Assembly (NCBI RefSeq): GCF_014698935.1
Contig: NZ_JACVMN010000003.1
Location: 124,001-188,000 of the forward strand
Direction of reading: 5' to 3'
Source: Flagellimonas sp. S3867
Lineage (GTDB): Bacteria > Bacteroidota > Bacteroidia > Flavobacteriales > Flavobacteriaceae
DNA length: 64,000 bases
Position 1 is the stretch's first letter. Each line of letters starts with the position of its first letter. This document shows positions 1-7,838 of this stretch, one piece after another. The notes beneath the pieces were generated by a model that was given only the letters and a program-made list of their open reading frames with translations, did not search any database and had not been told where the DNA came from. The position numbers were made by a program, and so were the translations under genes.

Positions 1-52
1 TAAAAATGACCGTGGGGTAGGTTATTTTTGTTGACACATTAATACTTTGGTT

Positions 53-457
53 ATGTTGAATTCAGAAAAAATAGGCAACGAATTTTACCAAAATTTGGGT
101 AAATTGTATTACGCCATGGCCATGACAGATGGAATAGTAAGACCATCAGAAGTTAGAAGGTTGCGCAAGTATGTACGTCAGCATTGGTTGGATATAGATG
201 GGATGGAAGATGAGTTTGGCACAGATTCCGCTTTTCAAATAGAAATTGTTTTTGATTGGTTACAAAATGAAGAAAAGGAGGGAAACGAATATTTTTCGGA
301 CTTTGCAGAGTTTTACAAAGATCAGCCCAAAAAATTTGGTCCTAAGGTCAGAAAGCTAATTATAGAGACAGCAGATTCCATTGCTTCCTCGTTTGCGGGC
401 AAGAACAAGTCTGAAATAGAATTTTTACAACAGTTGAAAGATCTTTTGGGTAATTGA
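53..457 (+). CDS. TerB-like (tellurite-resistance fold) cytoplasmic protein, copy 1
   Basis: About 134 residues, all helical by composition, with no signal peptide or membrane segment. It resembles the small TerB/DjlA-N-terminal-like helical family, whose molecular role is not established. It is clearly paralogous to the protein at 18945-19346: both share IGNEFYQNLGKL near the start, an acidic D-x-IxDxxxxEDEFG/YG stretch and a C-terminal GKNKxE. The ATG at 53 is preferred to an in-frame TTG at 47, which lies inside a TACTTTG promoter-like element. It is followed after 23 bases by deoC and may be cotranscribed. Family call is moderate; function unknown. Confidence 0.6.
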   Translation: MLNSEKIGNEFYQNLGKLYYAMAMTDGIVRPSEVRRLRKYVRQHWLDIDGMEDEFGTDSAFQIEIVFDWLQNEEKEGNEYFSDFAEFYKDQPKKFGPKVRKLIIETADSIASSFAGKNKSEIEFLQQLKDLLGN

Positions 458-480
458 TCAACATCACCATAAAAAATCAC

Positions 481-1140
481 ATGCATTTACAAGATTATAT
501 AGATCATACCTTATTAAAACCTTCCGCGACAGTTACCGACATTAAGCAACTTTGTGAAGAAGCCATACAATATCAATTTAAGGCGGTTTGCGTACAAGGC
601 TGTCACGTTCCTGTGGCTAAGAACGAATTAAAGGGTTCATTGGTAAAATTGGCGGCCGTGGTGGGTTTTCCCCTAGGCGGAATGTCTGCGAAAGCCAAAC
701 TTTTAGAAGCTCGTGACTGTGTGGAAAATGGAGCGGATGAGATAGATATGGTCATTAATATTGGATGGCTAAAATCGGGATTGGAACAACAAGTTCGCGA
801 TGAAATATTCCAAATAAAACAGGAAATAAGGAATAAAACGCTCAAAGTAATATTGGAGAACTGTTTTTTGTCAGACCAGGAGATTAAAAAAGCATGTAAT
901 CTGGCGGTTTCGGCCGGCGCTGATTTTGTAAAGACTTCCACAGGGTTTGGAAGTGGTGGAGCTACTTTTAAGCATGTAGAACTAATGAAGGAAGCTGTTG
1001 GAGATAAAGCTTTGATAAAAGCCTCGGGAGGTATTCGCGATCGTGAAACGGCCCTAAAGTATATTGAGATGGGTGTTGCACGGATTGGAACATCCTCCGG
1101 CCCCAAGCTAATGGGAGAATCTGGAAAAAAAAGTTTATGA
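481..1140 (+). CDS. deoC: Deoxyribose-phosphate aldolase
   Basis: Class I aldolase that splits 2-deoxyribose 5-phosphate into acetaldehyde and glyceraldehyde 3-phosphate in cytosolic deoxynucleoside catabolism. At 219 residues it has the usual family length. The Schiff-base lysine is K151 in FVKTSTGFGSGG and the second catalytic lysine is K180 in KASGGIRD; the phosphate-binding ASGGIR and IGTSSG stretches are intact. I start at the ATG at 481 (MHLQDYIDHTLLKP, the normal DeoC opening) rather than an upstream in-frame TTG that overlaps the previous gene. The stop overlaps the deoD start by four bases (ATGA), so the two are translationally coupled. Confidence 0.95.
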   Translation: MHLQDYIDHTLLKPSATVTDIKQLCEEAIQYQFKAVCVQGCHVPVAKNELKGSLVKLAAVVGFPLGGMSAKAKLLEARDCVENGADEIDMVINIGWLKSGLEQQVRDEIFQIKQEIRNKTLKVILENCFLSDQEIKKACNLAVSAGADFVKTSTGFGSGGATFKHVELMKEAVGDKALIKASGGIRDRETALKYIEMGVARIGTSSGPKLMGESGKKSL

Positions 1141-1835
1141 GTTTGCATATTGAAGCTAAAAAAGGTGAAATAGCGGATACCGTTTTACTGCCCGGAGATC
1201 CATTACGCGCCAAATGGATAGCAGAGACCTTTCTTGAAAAACCACATTGCTACAACAACGTACGCGGTATGTTGGGTTATACGGGCCTCTATCAAGGCAA
1301 AAGAGTTTCTGTACAAGGAAGTGGTATGGGAATACCTTCGGCCTTGATCTATTATCATGAATTGATCACTAACTACGGTGTAAAAAACGTTATCAGAGTA
1401 GGTTCTGCGGGATCTTATCAAGAACATATAAAACTCAAGGATGTGGTCCTTGCTATGGCGGCTTCAACAACATCGGGCATTAACAATACCCGCTTCGTAA
1501 ACTCGGATTATGCACCCACGGCGAATTTTGAGCTTTTTGTAAAAGCGGTCCAATTCGCGCGCGAAAAGGGTATCCCGATCCACGCGGGCAATGTGCTTTC
1601 ATCGGACGAATTTTACGAAGATGACCCTGAATCCTATAAATTATGGGCCAAATATGGGGTACTTTGTGTGGAAATGGAAGCAGCGGGACTCTATACCCTA
1701 GCCGCCAAGCACAATGTAAATGCCTTGGCAATATTAACAATTTCCGATTCTTTGGTTACCGGAGAACAGTTGACCGCAGAGGAGCGGGAAACCTCTTTTA
1801 AAGATATGATGAAAATTGCCCTTTCCCTAGCTTGA
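1137..1835 (+). CDS. deoD: Purine-nucleoside phosphorylase, DeoD type
   Basis: Hexameric-type purine nucleoside phosphorylase releasing a purine base and (deoxy)ribose 1-phosphate. At 232 residues it has the DeoD length. Visible are MSLHIEAKKGEIADTVLLPGDP (nucleoside and phosphate site near the N-terminus), RVGSAGS, the VEMEAAGLY purine/ribose-contacting motif and SDSLVTGE, whose Asp is the general acid in this family. It overlaps deoC by ATGA. Together they form the usual salvage step linking nucleoside breakdown to glycolysis; a phosphopentomutase is not in the window. Confidence 0.95.
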   Translation: MSLHIEAKKGEIADTVLLPGDPLRAKWIAETFLEKPHCYNNVRGMLGYTGLYQGKRVSVQGSGMGIPSALIYYHELITNYGVKNVIRVGSAGSYQEHIKLKDVVLAMAASTTSGINNTRFVNSDYAPTANFELFVKAVQFAREKGIPIHAGNVLSSDEFYEDDPESYKLWAKYGVLCVEMEAAGLYTLAAKHNVNALAILTISDSLVTGEQLTAEERETSFKDMMKIALSLA

Positions 1836-1852
1836 GCGCTTTTGTTTTGGCA

Positions 1853-1895
1853 TGATTATAATCATTTCACAACATTTGAATAGCATGCATCTTTG
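1853..1895 (+). promoter_or_regulatory. FNR/FixK-like operator and -7 element for the FMN lipoprotein
   Basis: TGAT-TATA-ATCA at 1853-1864, inside a perfect 14-bp palindrome ATGATTATAATCAT, followed 23 bases later by CATCTTTG (7 of 8 to TAnnTTTG) at 1888-1895. The predicted start is about 1900, upstream of the ATG at 1963. It has the same geometry as the other operators in the window. Confidence 0.75.
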
Positions 1896-1962
1896 ATACT
1901 GTGTTTTGAGTCGATAGATCTTTATCGGTAAAAAGCAACGCAGAATTTAAAAACAAAAGATC

Positions 1963-2631
1963 ATGAGAACAAGATTCATACTCGTAGTATTCGTTTCAAT
2001 GCTATTTGCTTGCAAAGGGAAGACCGAAAAGGTGGTGAAGCAACCCACGATCATTGAAGTTGAAAAACCTAAAAAACTGCCTTCCGAGATGGTGAAAATC
2101 TCGGAATTTGCCGGAATCACCTTATCAGATACTGTCGATATCAATTCACAAATCCGTTTTAAGACCATAGACCAGAACGGAATGGTTGATACTATAGAGA
2201 TGGAGAAAGCCATTAAGATCTACAAAACTCGATTTAAATCTGGAAAAGGTGATGTTTATCCCATTTTTGAAATCAACAATTTTGAAGATGCCGTTATAAC
2301 AACCGTGAGCAAAGGTTACGGAGGAAACATCAGAGGGACATTTTTGATCAACAAGAATTCACTGCAAATCCGAAAGGCTGAATTTGAGCACATAGCCGAG
2401 TCTGAAGGATATGGTGCAGCAATAGCAGGTACTCTTTTTGAAAATCAGTTTGTGGGTGCGACTATTAATTTTGAGAAAAATACCTTCGGGTTAAAACAAA
2501 ATGGAAAGAATATAGTGAAAGGGGAGAACATCATAGATGGAGTTTCTGGCGCTACAACAACAAGCAAGCTCACTATTGATATGGTCAACGATGAGCTAAA
2601 AAGATATAGGGCCTATTTTGAATCAAAATAA
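1963..2631 (+). CDS. FMN-binding-domain lipoprotein (NqrC/RnfG-like)
   Basis: An exported lipoprotein: the N-terminus is basic then hydrophobic and ends in a lipobox FACKG, giving a lipidated Cys near residue 17. The C-terminal half matches the FMN-binding domain of NqrC/RnfG: YGGNIRG, the HIAESEGYGAAIA region (normally H-x-ETPGLG) and the covalent-flavin motif DGVSGATTTS near residue 200, where a threonine carries FMN in the known family. No Nqr or Rnf subunits are nearby, so it is an orphan periplasmic or surface flavoprotein, perhaps an electron relay. It is preceded by a strong FNR-like operator, which fits a redox role. Confidence 0.8.
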   Translation: MRTRFILVVFVSMLFACKGKTEKVVKQPTIIEVEKPKKLPSEMVKISEFAGITLSDTVDINSQIRFKTIDQNGMVDTIEMEKAIKIYKTRFKSGKGDVYPIFEINNFEDAVITTVSKGYGGNIRGTFLINKNSLQIRKAEFEHIAESEGYGAAIAGTLFENQFVGATINFEKNTFGLKQNGKNIVKGENIIDGVSGATTTSKLTIDMVNDELKRYRAYFESK

Positions 2632-2643
2632 AAGGCAATAGGT

Positions 2644-3300
2644 TCAGGTGGACTCGTTTTCTTGACGTGTTTCAGGTTTTGAAACTTTATATAAGGAAAT
2701 ATTTAAAAACGCAAACCACAAGATAAAACTCAAAAAAGTTATTTTTTGGATGATGGGAAGCAGATGAATCAAAACACCTGTCTCATAAATATAATAATTC
2801 AGAAAAAAGATGAGCAAGCAATAGATGCCCAATCCAAAGAGAGCATGATACTTTGCCCTGAAGAAGTTTACAAAAAGTAAAATCAAGGCAACTACACCAA
2901 AAACTCCAGCAATTCGAATAATAATGTCATGGCTTTCTGAGCCCAAGAGCAAGGTTACACCCAAGGAAATAATCCCTAATGACCGCATGATGTTAGTGTT
3001 GCTGTTGTTATGGTAGAAAAGTTTTGGAAGGTTGTACCAAAGCAGCATAAGGCTGGTGCAAAGTATTAAAAGAGCCACTCTGGCATAAATTCGGGCAGGA
3101 TTGAGCACGCCTAAAATTGTATAGGTATCCAATAGATCGCAAAGGTAGTTGTTCCAATAGCTGAAGCCGATTTGCGCAGGATTAGCCCATGAACCACCTG
3201 GATAGTGCATGGCGGCAACAACATATAGAAGGATGAACAGACCCATTCCCACCAAAGGTAGGAGGATAGGTATGCTTTGATTTCGCAAGATCAACTTCAT
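2644..3300 (-). CDS. Integral membrane protein, six to seven helices, uncharacterised
   Basis: A protein of 218 residues made almost wholly of hydrophobic segments. The first loop, HYPGGSW followed by WNNYLCDLLD and GVLNPAR, resembles DUF998-type membrane proteins, but I cannot assign a function. The ATG at 3300 is preferred to a GTG at 3309. Its promoter is the minus-oriented operator at 3330-3372, so it probably belongs to the low-oxygen regulon. It converges with the FMN lipoprotein gene, 12 bases away. Confidence 0.6.
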   Translation of the reverse strand: MKLILRNQSIPILLPLVGMGLFILLYVVAAMHYPGGSWANPAQIGFSYWNNYLCDLLDTYTILGVLNPARIYARVALLILCTSLMLLWYNLPKLFYHNNSNTNIMRSLGIISLGVTLLLGSESHDIIIRIAGVFGVVALILLFVNFFRAKYHALFGLGIYCLLIFFLNYYIYETGVLIHLLPIIQKITFLSFILWFAFLNISLYKVSKPETRQENEST

Positions 3301-3329
3301 ACCACTCACTTTTACAATTTGTTTACTCT

Positions 3330-3372
3330 AAAATGTAGGGAAGCAAGGTGTAATTTGGTATGACGAAGGTCA
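3330..3372 (-). promoter_or_regulatory. FNR/FixK-like operator and -7 element for the membrane protein
   Basis: TGAC-GAAG-GTCA at 3361-3372, with TACATTTT on the minus strand at 3337-3330 at the standard 23-base spacing. The predicted start lies about 25 bases before the ATG at 3300. The rest of the 270-base gap to 3570 holds no convincing gene. Confidence 0.7.
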
Positions 3373-3569
3373 GTAAAGCCATATGGATCTATGAAGAACC
3401 TTATGGATGAATTGCCAACCCTGTAATATGGTAAGCATTTGAAAATCAAGCGTGGGCAACAAGTTGGACTGACCCAGATCATTGTCCTTGGAGCCATTCC
3501 CCTATAAATTTAACAGATGAACAACGAATGTTCTTAAAAAGAATTAGTAACACTTAAATAAGAAATGTC

Positions 3570-4079
3570 ATGAAAAAAATACTGTTAGGTCTATTGGCTT
3601 TTGGACTGACCATTCAAGCGTATTCCCAAATCATTAAAACAGAGGAGCTATCTGAGGTGATAGTCTATGCAACCAATTACAAGTATTTGAACAATGTTGA
3701 TACTGAGGAGGAAGCGTCAATTCCGGTTGAAATGCTTCGAAGAAAGGTAGCTGCGTTCAATGTAAAGGATTCTGATTTTTATCAAGATGATTACGACCTC
3801 TACAAGATCAATTTCTTCATACCAGAGGGAAAGATACTTGCCGCTTATGACAAAGAGGGCCGAATTATCCGTACCGCGGAAAAGTTCAAGGACATCAATT
3901 TGCCCAATACGGTTAAAAAGGCAGTGCTAAAACGATTCCCAGGATGGACCATTACCAAAGATGTATACTTAGTGCGCTATCACGACAAAAAAGGGATAAG
4001 CAAAAAATACAAGCTTAAACTGGTGAATGGCGATAAGGTCATCCGCACCAAAGTGGATGCTGGTGGAAATTTTCTATAA
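3570..4079 (+). CDS. Secreted protein with PepSY-like C-terminal domain
   Basis: A protein of 169 residues with a clear signal peptide ending near residue 20 (AYSQ); no lipobox is seen. The C-terminal half (LPNTVKKAVLKRFPGW, then YHDKKGISKKYKLKLVNGDK and DAGGNFL) has the helix-plus-sheet pattern of PepSY-like or beta-lactamase-inhibitor-like domains in secreted Bacteroidota proteins. The function is unknown. The dodecin gene follows 32 bases downstream on the same strand and probably shares the transcript. Confidence 0.6.
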   Translation: MKKILLGLLAFGLTIQAYSQIIKTEELSEVIVYATNYKYLNNVDTEEEASIPVEMLRRKVAAFNVKDSDFYQDDYDLYKINFFIPEGKILAAYDKEGRIIRTAEKFKDINLPNTVKKAVLKRFPGWTITKDVYLVRYHDKKGISKKYKLKLVNGDKVIRTKVDAGGNFL

Positions 4080-4111
4080 GAAAATATTAAACGAACTATA
4101 AAGACAAAATT

Positions 4112-4330
4112 ATGGCTGTTTTAAAAGTGATAGAAATTTTGGGAAACTCGACCAAGAGTTTTGAAGACGCGGTGCAGAACATTATCACCGAGGCGTCACA
4201 GACGGTAAGAGACATCAAATCTGTTTATATTAAGGATATGCAGGTTACAGTGGATAACAATCAAATTGCGGAGTACAGGGTAAATGCCAAAGTATGTTTT
4301 GGTATTTTGGAAGATACCGCAACTGTTTAA
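4112..4330 (+). CDS. Dodecin family flavin-binding protein
   Basis: A protein of 72 residues, the typical dodecin size. It has the family pattern of an N-terminal strand MAVLKVIEILG, the helix SFEDAVQNIITEASQTVRDI and two further strands ending YRVNAKVCFGILED. Dodecins form hollow dodecamers that bind and buffer FMN, riboflavin or related flavins. Having a flavin store near an exported flavoprotein gene is suggestive only. A bidirectional terminator lies just after the stop. Confidence 0.85.
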   Translation: MAVLKVIEILGNSTKSFEDAVQNIITEASQTVRDIKSVYIKDMQVTVDNNQIAEYRVNAKVCFGILEDTATV

Positions 4331-4335
4331 TATAA

Positions 4336-4379
4336 AAAATGGGCATTTTCTATTTATTCAGAGACGCCCATTTTTTTTT
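4336..4379. terminator. Bidirectional intrinsic terminator
   Basis: The stem ATGGGC (4339-4344) pairs with GCCCAT (4366-4371). It is flanked by an A-run upstream and a T-run of nine downstream, so it can stop transcripts from dodecin on the plus strand and from the zinc-ribbon gene on the minus strand. Confidence 0.8.
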
Positions 4380-4382
4380 GAA

Positions 4383-4655
4383 TTATACCGTGGCTTGCTT
4401 TTTCCAACGAAGTAGTTTTGGAAGTCTAGAAACCATCATTGAAGCAAAAAAACTGGGTATGCCCTCCTCCATGATTTTTTGTGTGCAAAACTGTTTCATT
4501 TGCTCTACCGTGAAATCCGGTTGGGTAAAAGCCCCATTTTCATAACAATAGCTGCAATACATTTTGCTTTTGGAGCCATCTGCGTTAGTACCTCCCTTTT
4601 CCGGGTCCTTTTTAATGGGTATGCCACAACTTTGACAATTTTTATACGTCTTCAT
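4383..4655 (-). CDS. Putative zinc-ribbon domain protein
   Basis: A protein of 90 residues. The N-terminal part carries CQSCGIPI and later CSYCYENGAFTQPDFT, two CxxC pairs forming a treble-clef or zinc-ribbon, followed by a helical tail with basic residues near the end. This matches the small Zn-ribbon family often paired with GyrI-like or transcription-related proteins; no enzymatic function is known. The gene lies four bases after the GyrI-like gene on the same strand and is almost certainly cotranscribed with it. Confidence 0.75.
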   Translation of the reverse strand: MKTYKNCQSCGIPIKKDPEKGGTNADGSKSKMYCSYCYENGAFTQPDFTVEQMKQFCTQKIMEEGIPSFFASMMVSRLPKLLRWKKQATV

Positions 4656-4659
4656 GCTT

Positions 4660-5151
4660 TTAGTTTTTCAATGCCAAACATATATCAACGATGTGCTTGC
4701 CTTCGGGATGTTGTGTTGGATCGTTTTTGTATGATTCATACATGGGACCATCCGAAAGAGTTAATTTTTCGGTTTTTAAATAATCAAATATTTCAAACCA
4801 GGCGGTTTCATATTCCGTTGGTAGAATCTCAAAGGAACCCACTAAATATTTGCCCTTGGGTAAAGTCAACATTTTGATTTCTTCGTTTGGCTCTCGATCT
4901 TCATTGATTGTATAACCTACGCTTATGCGTTGTTGATCTATTGGAACAGTTTCAGAGTCATGGTATACCGTTATGGTTTCCATTTTTGGATTGTTTGCCA
5001 ATCCTTCCGTTTGAATCCAGTCCAAAGCTTTTGTGAAAAGTTTTCCAAAAAGTTCGGCATCCCCTTTGTATGGCCCAGTATGTGAAATATAGGCCAATGT
5101 ACGTTCGGGGAACTCTTTTATTTCAACCTTTAATGCTGTTGTTGCTTCCAT
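4660..5151 (-). CDS. GyrI-like small-molecule-binding domain protein
   Basis: A protein of 163 residues forming a stand-alone GyrI/AraC-effector-binding domain (SHS2 duplication). Recognisable parts are the opening KVEIKEFPERTLAYISHTGPY, the central acid-rich PNEEIKMLTLPKGKYLVGSFE and the terminal DICLALK. Such proteins bind hydrophobic or cationic ligands, and some hydrolyse cyclopropanoids; here there is no DNA-binding domain attached. It is followed directly by the zinc-ribbon gene and led by an FNR-like operator (5251-5262) with a leader of about 60 bases. Confidence 0.8.
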   Translation of the reverse strand: MEATTALKVEIKEFPERTLAYISHTGPYKGDAELFGKLFTKALDWIQTEGLANNPKMETITVYHDSETVPIDQQRISVGYTINEDREPNEEIKMLTLPKGKYLVGSFEILPTEYETAWFEIFDYLKTEKLTLSDGPMYESYKNDPTQHPEGKHIVDICLALKN

Positions 5152-5219
5152 GATGTCATCTTTTTATGTGTTATTCATTTCAAATTTATCGGGTGTTTCT
5201 ATCACCATATATCAAGTGT

Positions 5220-5262
5220 CAAAGTAAAAGTGAATACTAATCGATTCAAATGACTTGGATCA
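5220..5262 (-). promoter_or_regulatory. FNR/FixK-like operator and -7 element for the GyrI-like gene
   Basis: TGAC-TTGG-ATCA at 5251-5262, with TTACTTTG on the minus strand at 5227-5220 (7 of 8 to TAnnTTTG), 23 bases away. The intergenic stretch 5152-5453 has no gene I can support and holds two back-to-back operators. Confidence 0.65.
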
Positions 5263-5285
5263 GCCACATCGGGAAATTTTCGGAT

Positions 5286-5328
5286 TGATGAGAATCATTT
5301 CCTTACACGAGTCCATCGATTAAATTAG
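5286..5328 (+). promoter_or_regulatory. FNR/FixK-like operator and weak -7 element for the small gene at 5454
   Basis: TGAT-GAGA-ATCA at 5286-5297, followed after 23 bases by TAAATTAG (7 of 8) at 5321-5328. The predicted leader to 5454 is long, about 120 bases, so the assignment is less certain than for the others. Confidence 0.5.
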
Positions 5329-5453
5329 ATATACCATTCAAAAAAAGATGAAAAACCTTTAAACCAAGGGCCACAGAAAGGAAGAGAAATACTTGATAGA
5401 CATACCGCAAGTGATTTAGATATTGGATACAATGGCTCTCAAAAAATATAGCG

Positions 5454-5666
5454 ATGAAAGAGATGAAGGAAATTTTAAGCGAAATTGTTCTCTTGACCAA
5501 TCAGATTGAAACAGAATATCCAGAATTGTACAAGTTTCTGGAAGAACAGCCCATGACCATTCCAGCGGAGGACAAGCCTGAAATTGACAGGGCAACTATG
5601 GAAAACTACCTCATGGGATTAAGAGCGTTGTTGGAACATTATGTAGAGGAGCATCAGTTTAGGTAA
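5454..5666 (+). CDS. Small conserved acidic protein, unknown function
   Basis: A protein of 70 residues, soluble, helical and acidic. The stretch ETEYPELYKFLEEQPMTIP followed by a second helix ENYLMGLRALLEHYVEEH looks like a small protein family I associate with Flavobacteriia, without any known function. A second possible ATG lies at 5463. A distant FNR-like operator precedes it. It stands alone between the GyrI-like gene and upp. Confidence 0.6.
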   Translation: MKEMKEILSEIVLLTNQIETEYPELYKFLEEQPMTIPAEDKPEIDRATMENYLMGLRALLEHYVEEHQFR

Positions 5667-5783
5667 TTGGGATATTTTCTGAGGCGGGTGCGAGATTGAA
5701 GTCATCCAAGGGAACTGATGTTATTTGGACAAAAATCGTTAGCTTCATTGTAATTCCATTTTTTTAGGAGAAAACCCGATTAG

Positions 5784-6437
5784 ATGATAATTCACCAATT
5801 TGACCAACAAAACTCACTGTTAAAAAAGTTCATTTCTGAAATACGTGATGTCAATATACAAAAGGATGCCATGCGTTTTAGACGAAATATTGAACGAATA
5901 GGGGAGATTTTAGCCTATGAATTGAGCAAAAACCTAGATTATGAAAGTACGGTAGTCACTACTCCCTTCGGAACCAAGCAAACAGCCTTGCCCACCGATG
6001 AACTTGTTTTGTGTTCTGTGCTCAGGGCGGGATTGCCTTTGCACCATGGCCTTTTAAGTTATTTTGATGGTGCGGAGAACGCATTTATTTCCGCCTATAG
6101 ACATCATCCTAATGGCGGAGATGACTTTGAGGTTATTGTGAAATACTTGGCAGCACCATCCCTTGAAGGAAAAACCTTGGTGCTTACAGACCCCATGTTG
6201 GCAACAGGCAAAACCCTTGAAAATGTGATAAATGCCATGAAAAAACATGGAACCCCAAAAAAAATACATATTATCTCCGTTATTGGTTCCAGGGCAGGGG
6301 TTGCACATGTGGAAGAAGTGTTTCCGAAGGAAACACAATTATGGATTGCGGCCGTGGATGACGAATTGACCAGCAAAGGGTACATCATTCCCGGATTGGG
6401 AGATGCGGGTGATTTATCTTATGGTGTAAAGTTGTAA
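5784..6437 (+). CDS. upp: Uracil phosphoribosyltransferase
   Basis: Converts uracil and PRPP to UMP in pyrimidine salvage in the cytosol. At 217 residues it has the normal length. Visible are SVLRAGLPLHHG, the PRPP-binding DPMLATGKTL motif and the C-terminal uracil site IIPGLGDAGDLSYG. It stands alone on the plus strand, 25 bases before the end of the convergent beta-CASP gene. No FNR-like operator is seen upstream; a T-rich stretch precedes the start. Confidence 0.95.
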   Translation: MIIHQFDQQNSLLKKFISEIRDVNIQKDAMRFRRNIERIGEILAYELSKNLDYESTVVTTPFGTKQTALPTDELVLCSVLRAGLPLHHGLLSYFDGAENAFISAYRHHPNGGDDFEVIVKYLAAPSLEGKTLVLTDPMLATGKTLENVINAMKKHGTPKKIHIISVIGSRAGVAHVEEVFPKETQLWIAAVDDELTSKGYIIPGLGDAGDLSYGVKL

Positions 6438-6461
6438 GTATCGGGTTTCGTAAGTTTAAAA

Positions 6462-7832
6462 TCATAATAAGATTTCGACCACCTCATGTAATTTGGGAAT
6501 ATGGCAGCGCCATCCTGTTTCGTCTTCAATTTTCACCTTAAACGTATCCAAGGCCGTTGTTTCTCCATGTATAAGAAAAACCTTTTCAGGAATATTTTTG
6601 ATGCTTTTGATCCAATGTAGCAGCTCTTGTTGGTCCGCATGCGCAGAGAGACTTTCCAAATGGTAAATTTTGGCTTTTACGGGACGATATTTACCAAAGA
6701 GTTTCAGTTCATGTGTGCCCTCCAACAGCTGTCTTCCCCTAGTTCCCTCGGCCATATAACCCACAAGCAGAATGGTAGTTGACGGCGAATCAATTAGCTG
6801 TTTTAAATAGGTGAGCACCCTTCCACCTGTGACCATGCCGCTTCCGGCTATAACAATTTTGGGCCTTGGGTCATCTATGGTCTCCCAGGTTTCCCTATAT
6901 GAACTCACAATGGACACATGGTTGCACATGTTGTGGTATTCCTGTATTGAAAGTTTGTGCCAGGTAGGAAAGCGTTCGAACACATCCAATACATTACTTC
7001 CCATGGGACTGTCAACAAATATGGGAATGTTGGGGATCTTATTCTTTTTGTAGAGTTTCCAAAGCAAATACATTAGTGATTGTAGCCGTTCAACTGCAAA
7101 TGATGGGATGATCAAAGCACCTCTTTCATGTATAGTCCTTGAGATCAAATCGATAAGAATATCCTCTAAATCCTCCTGTGGATGGTTTTTATTTCCGTAA
7201 GTACTTTCTACAAACAGATAATCTGCCCAATCGGGCCGCAGGGGTGTATCCAGAAGATCATCTTCAGCTCTTCCTACATCTCCTGAGAATACAAAACGTT
7301 TTTCGTATAAATCCAGCTCAATAAAAGTGGATCCAATAATGTGACCGTTGTATCTAAACCGAACTTTGCAATTGGAAGCTAAGGTTATCCATTTTTCACT
7401 TTCCGCACTGTTCAAAAGATGAAGGGTCTTTTTTACATCCTCCAAAGTATAAAAAGGCAACGCGGGTTTATGTTTACTATATCCTTCCTTATTGGCTTTT
7501 TCGGCTTCTTCTTCGTGGATTTTAGCACTATCTTTCAATATAATCTCTGTAATGTCCAAGGTGGGTGAGGTGCCAAGAATAGTACCTTTAAAACCTTCTT
7601 TGACCAGTTTGGGAAGATATCCGGTATGGTCTAAATGCCCGTGGGTCAACAATACCATATCAATTTTGGATACATCAATGGGCAGGGGAAGCCAATTCTG
7701 TTCCCGTAACACTTTTACACCTTGGAACACTCCACAATCCACCAGCAAGTTCAAATCAGGTGTTTCCAGGTAGAATTTGGAGCCGGTAACGGTTCCTGCC
7801 CCTCCCAAAAAATGGATTTTAACTTTTTTCAT
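6462..7832 (-). CDS. MBL-fold beta-CASP hydrolase (RNase-like)
   Basis: A protein of 456 residues with the metallo-beta-lactamase motif THGHLDHTG (H64, H66, D68, H69), an aspartate in VFSGDVG, VESTYGN, and the beta-CASP features SGMVTGGR and SLSAHADQ near the C-terminus. These mark the CPSF73/RNase J-like group, which usually cleaves RNA. Proteins of this length in bacteria are often annotated as RNA-processing exonucleases. It is the last gene of an operon led by a USP (9139-9987), six bases after the ATP-cone gene, so RNA turnover under low oxygen or stress is a reasonable inference. Confidence 0.85.
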   Translation of the reverse strand: MKKVKIHFLGGAGTVTGSKFYLETPDLNLLVDCGVFQGVKVLREQNWLPLPIDVSKIDMVLLTHGHLDHTGYLPKLVKEGFKGTILGTSPTLDITEIILKDSAKIHEEEAEKANKEGYSKHKPALPFYTLEDVKKTLHLLNSAESEKWITLASNCKVRFRYNGHIIGSTFIELDLYEKRFVFSGDVGRAEDDLLDTPLRPDWADYLFVESTYGNKNHPQEDLEDILIDLISRTIHERGALIIPSFAVERLQSLMYLLWKLYKKNKIPNIPIFVDSPMGSNVLDVFERFPTWHKLSIQEYHNMCNHVSIVSSYRETWETIDDPRPKIVIAGSGMVTGGRVLTYLKQLIDSPSTTILLVGYMAEGTRGRQLLEGTHELKLFGKYRPVKAKIYHLESLSAHADQQELLHWIKSIKNIPEKVFLIHGETTALDTFKVKIEDETGWRCHIPKLHEVVEILL

Positions 7833-7838
7833 AAAGCA

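Noticed and set aside
7-18. TGAC half site before the first gene as an operator
   Set aside because: The second half (GGGT) does not match RTCA, and the -7-like element would place the start at or after the ATG.
603-1148. Long open frame on the minus strand opposite deoC
   Set aside because: Shadow of a clear deoC gene with intact catalytic residues; the opposite frame shows no family features.
3312-3497. Open frame of 61 codons on the minus strand between the membrane protein and the PepSY-like gene
   Set aside because: Low-complexity composition unlike nearby proteins, and it overlaps an operator and promoter that serve the next gene.
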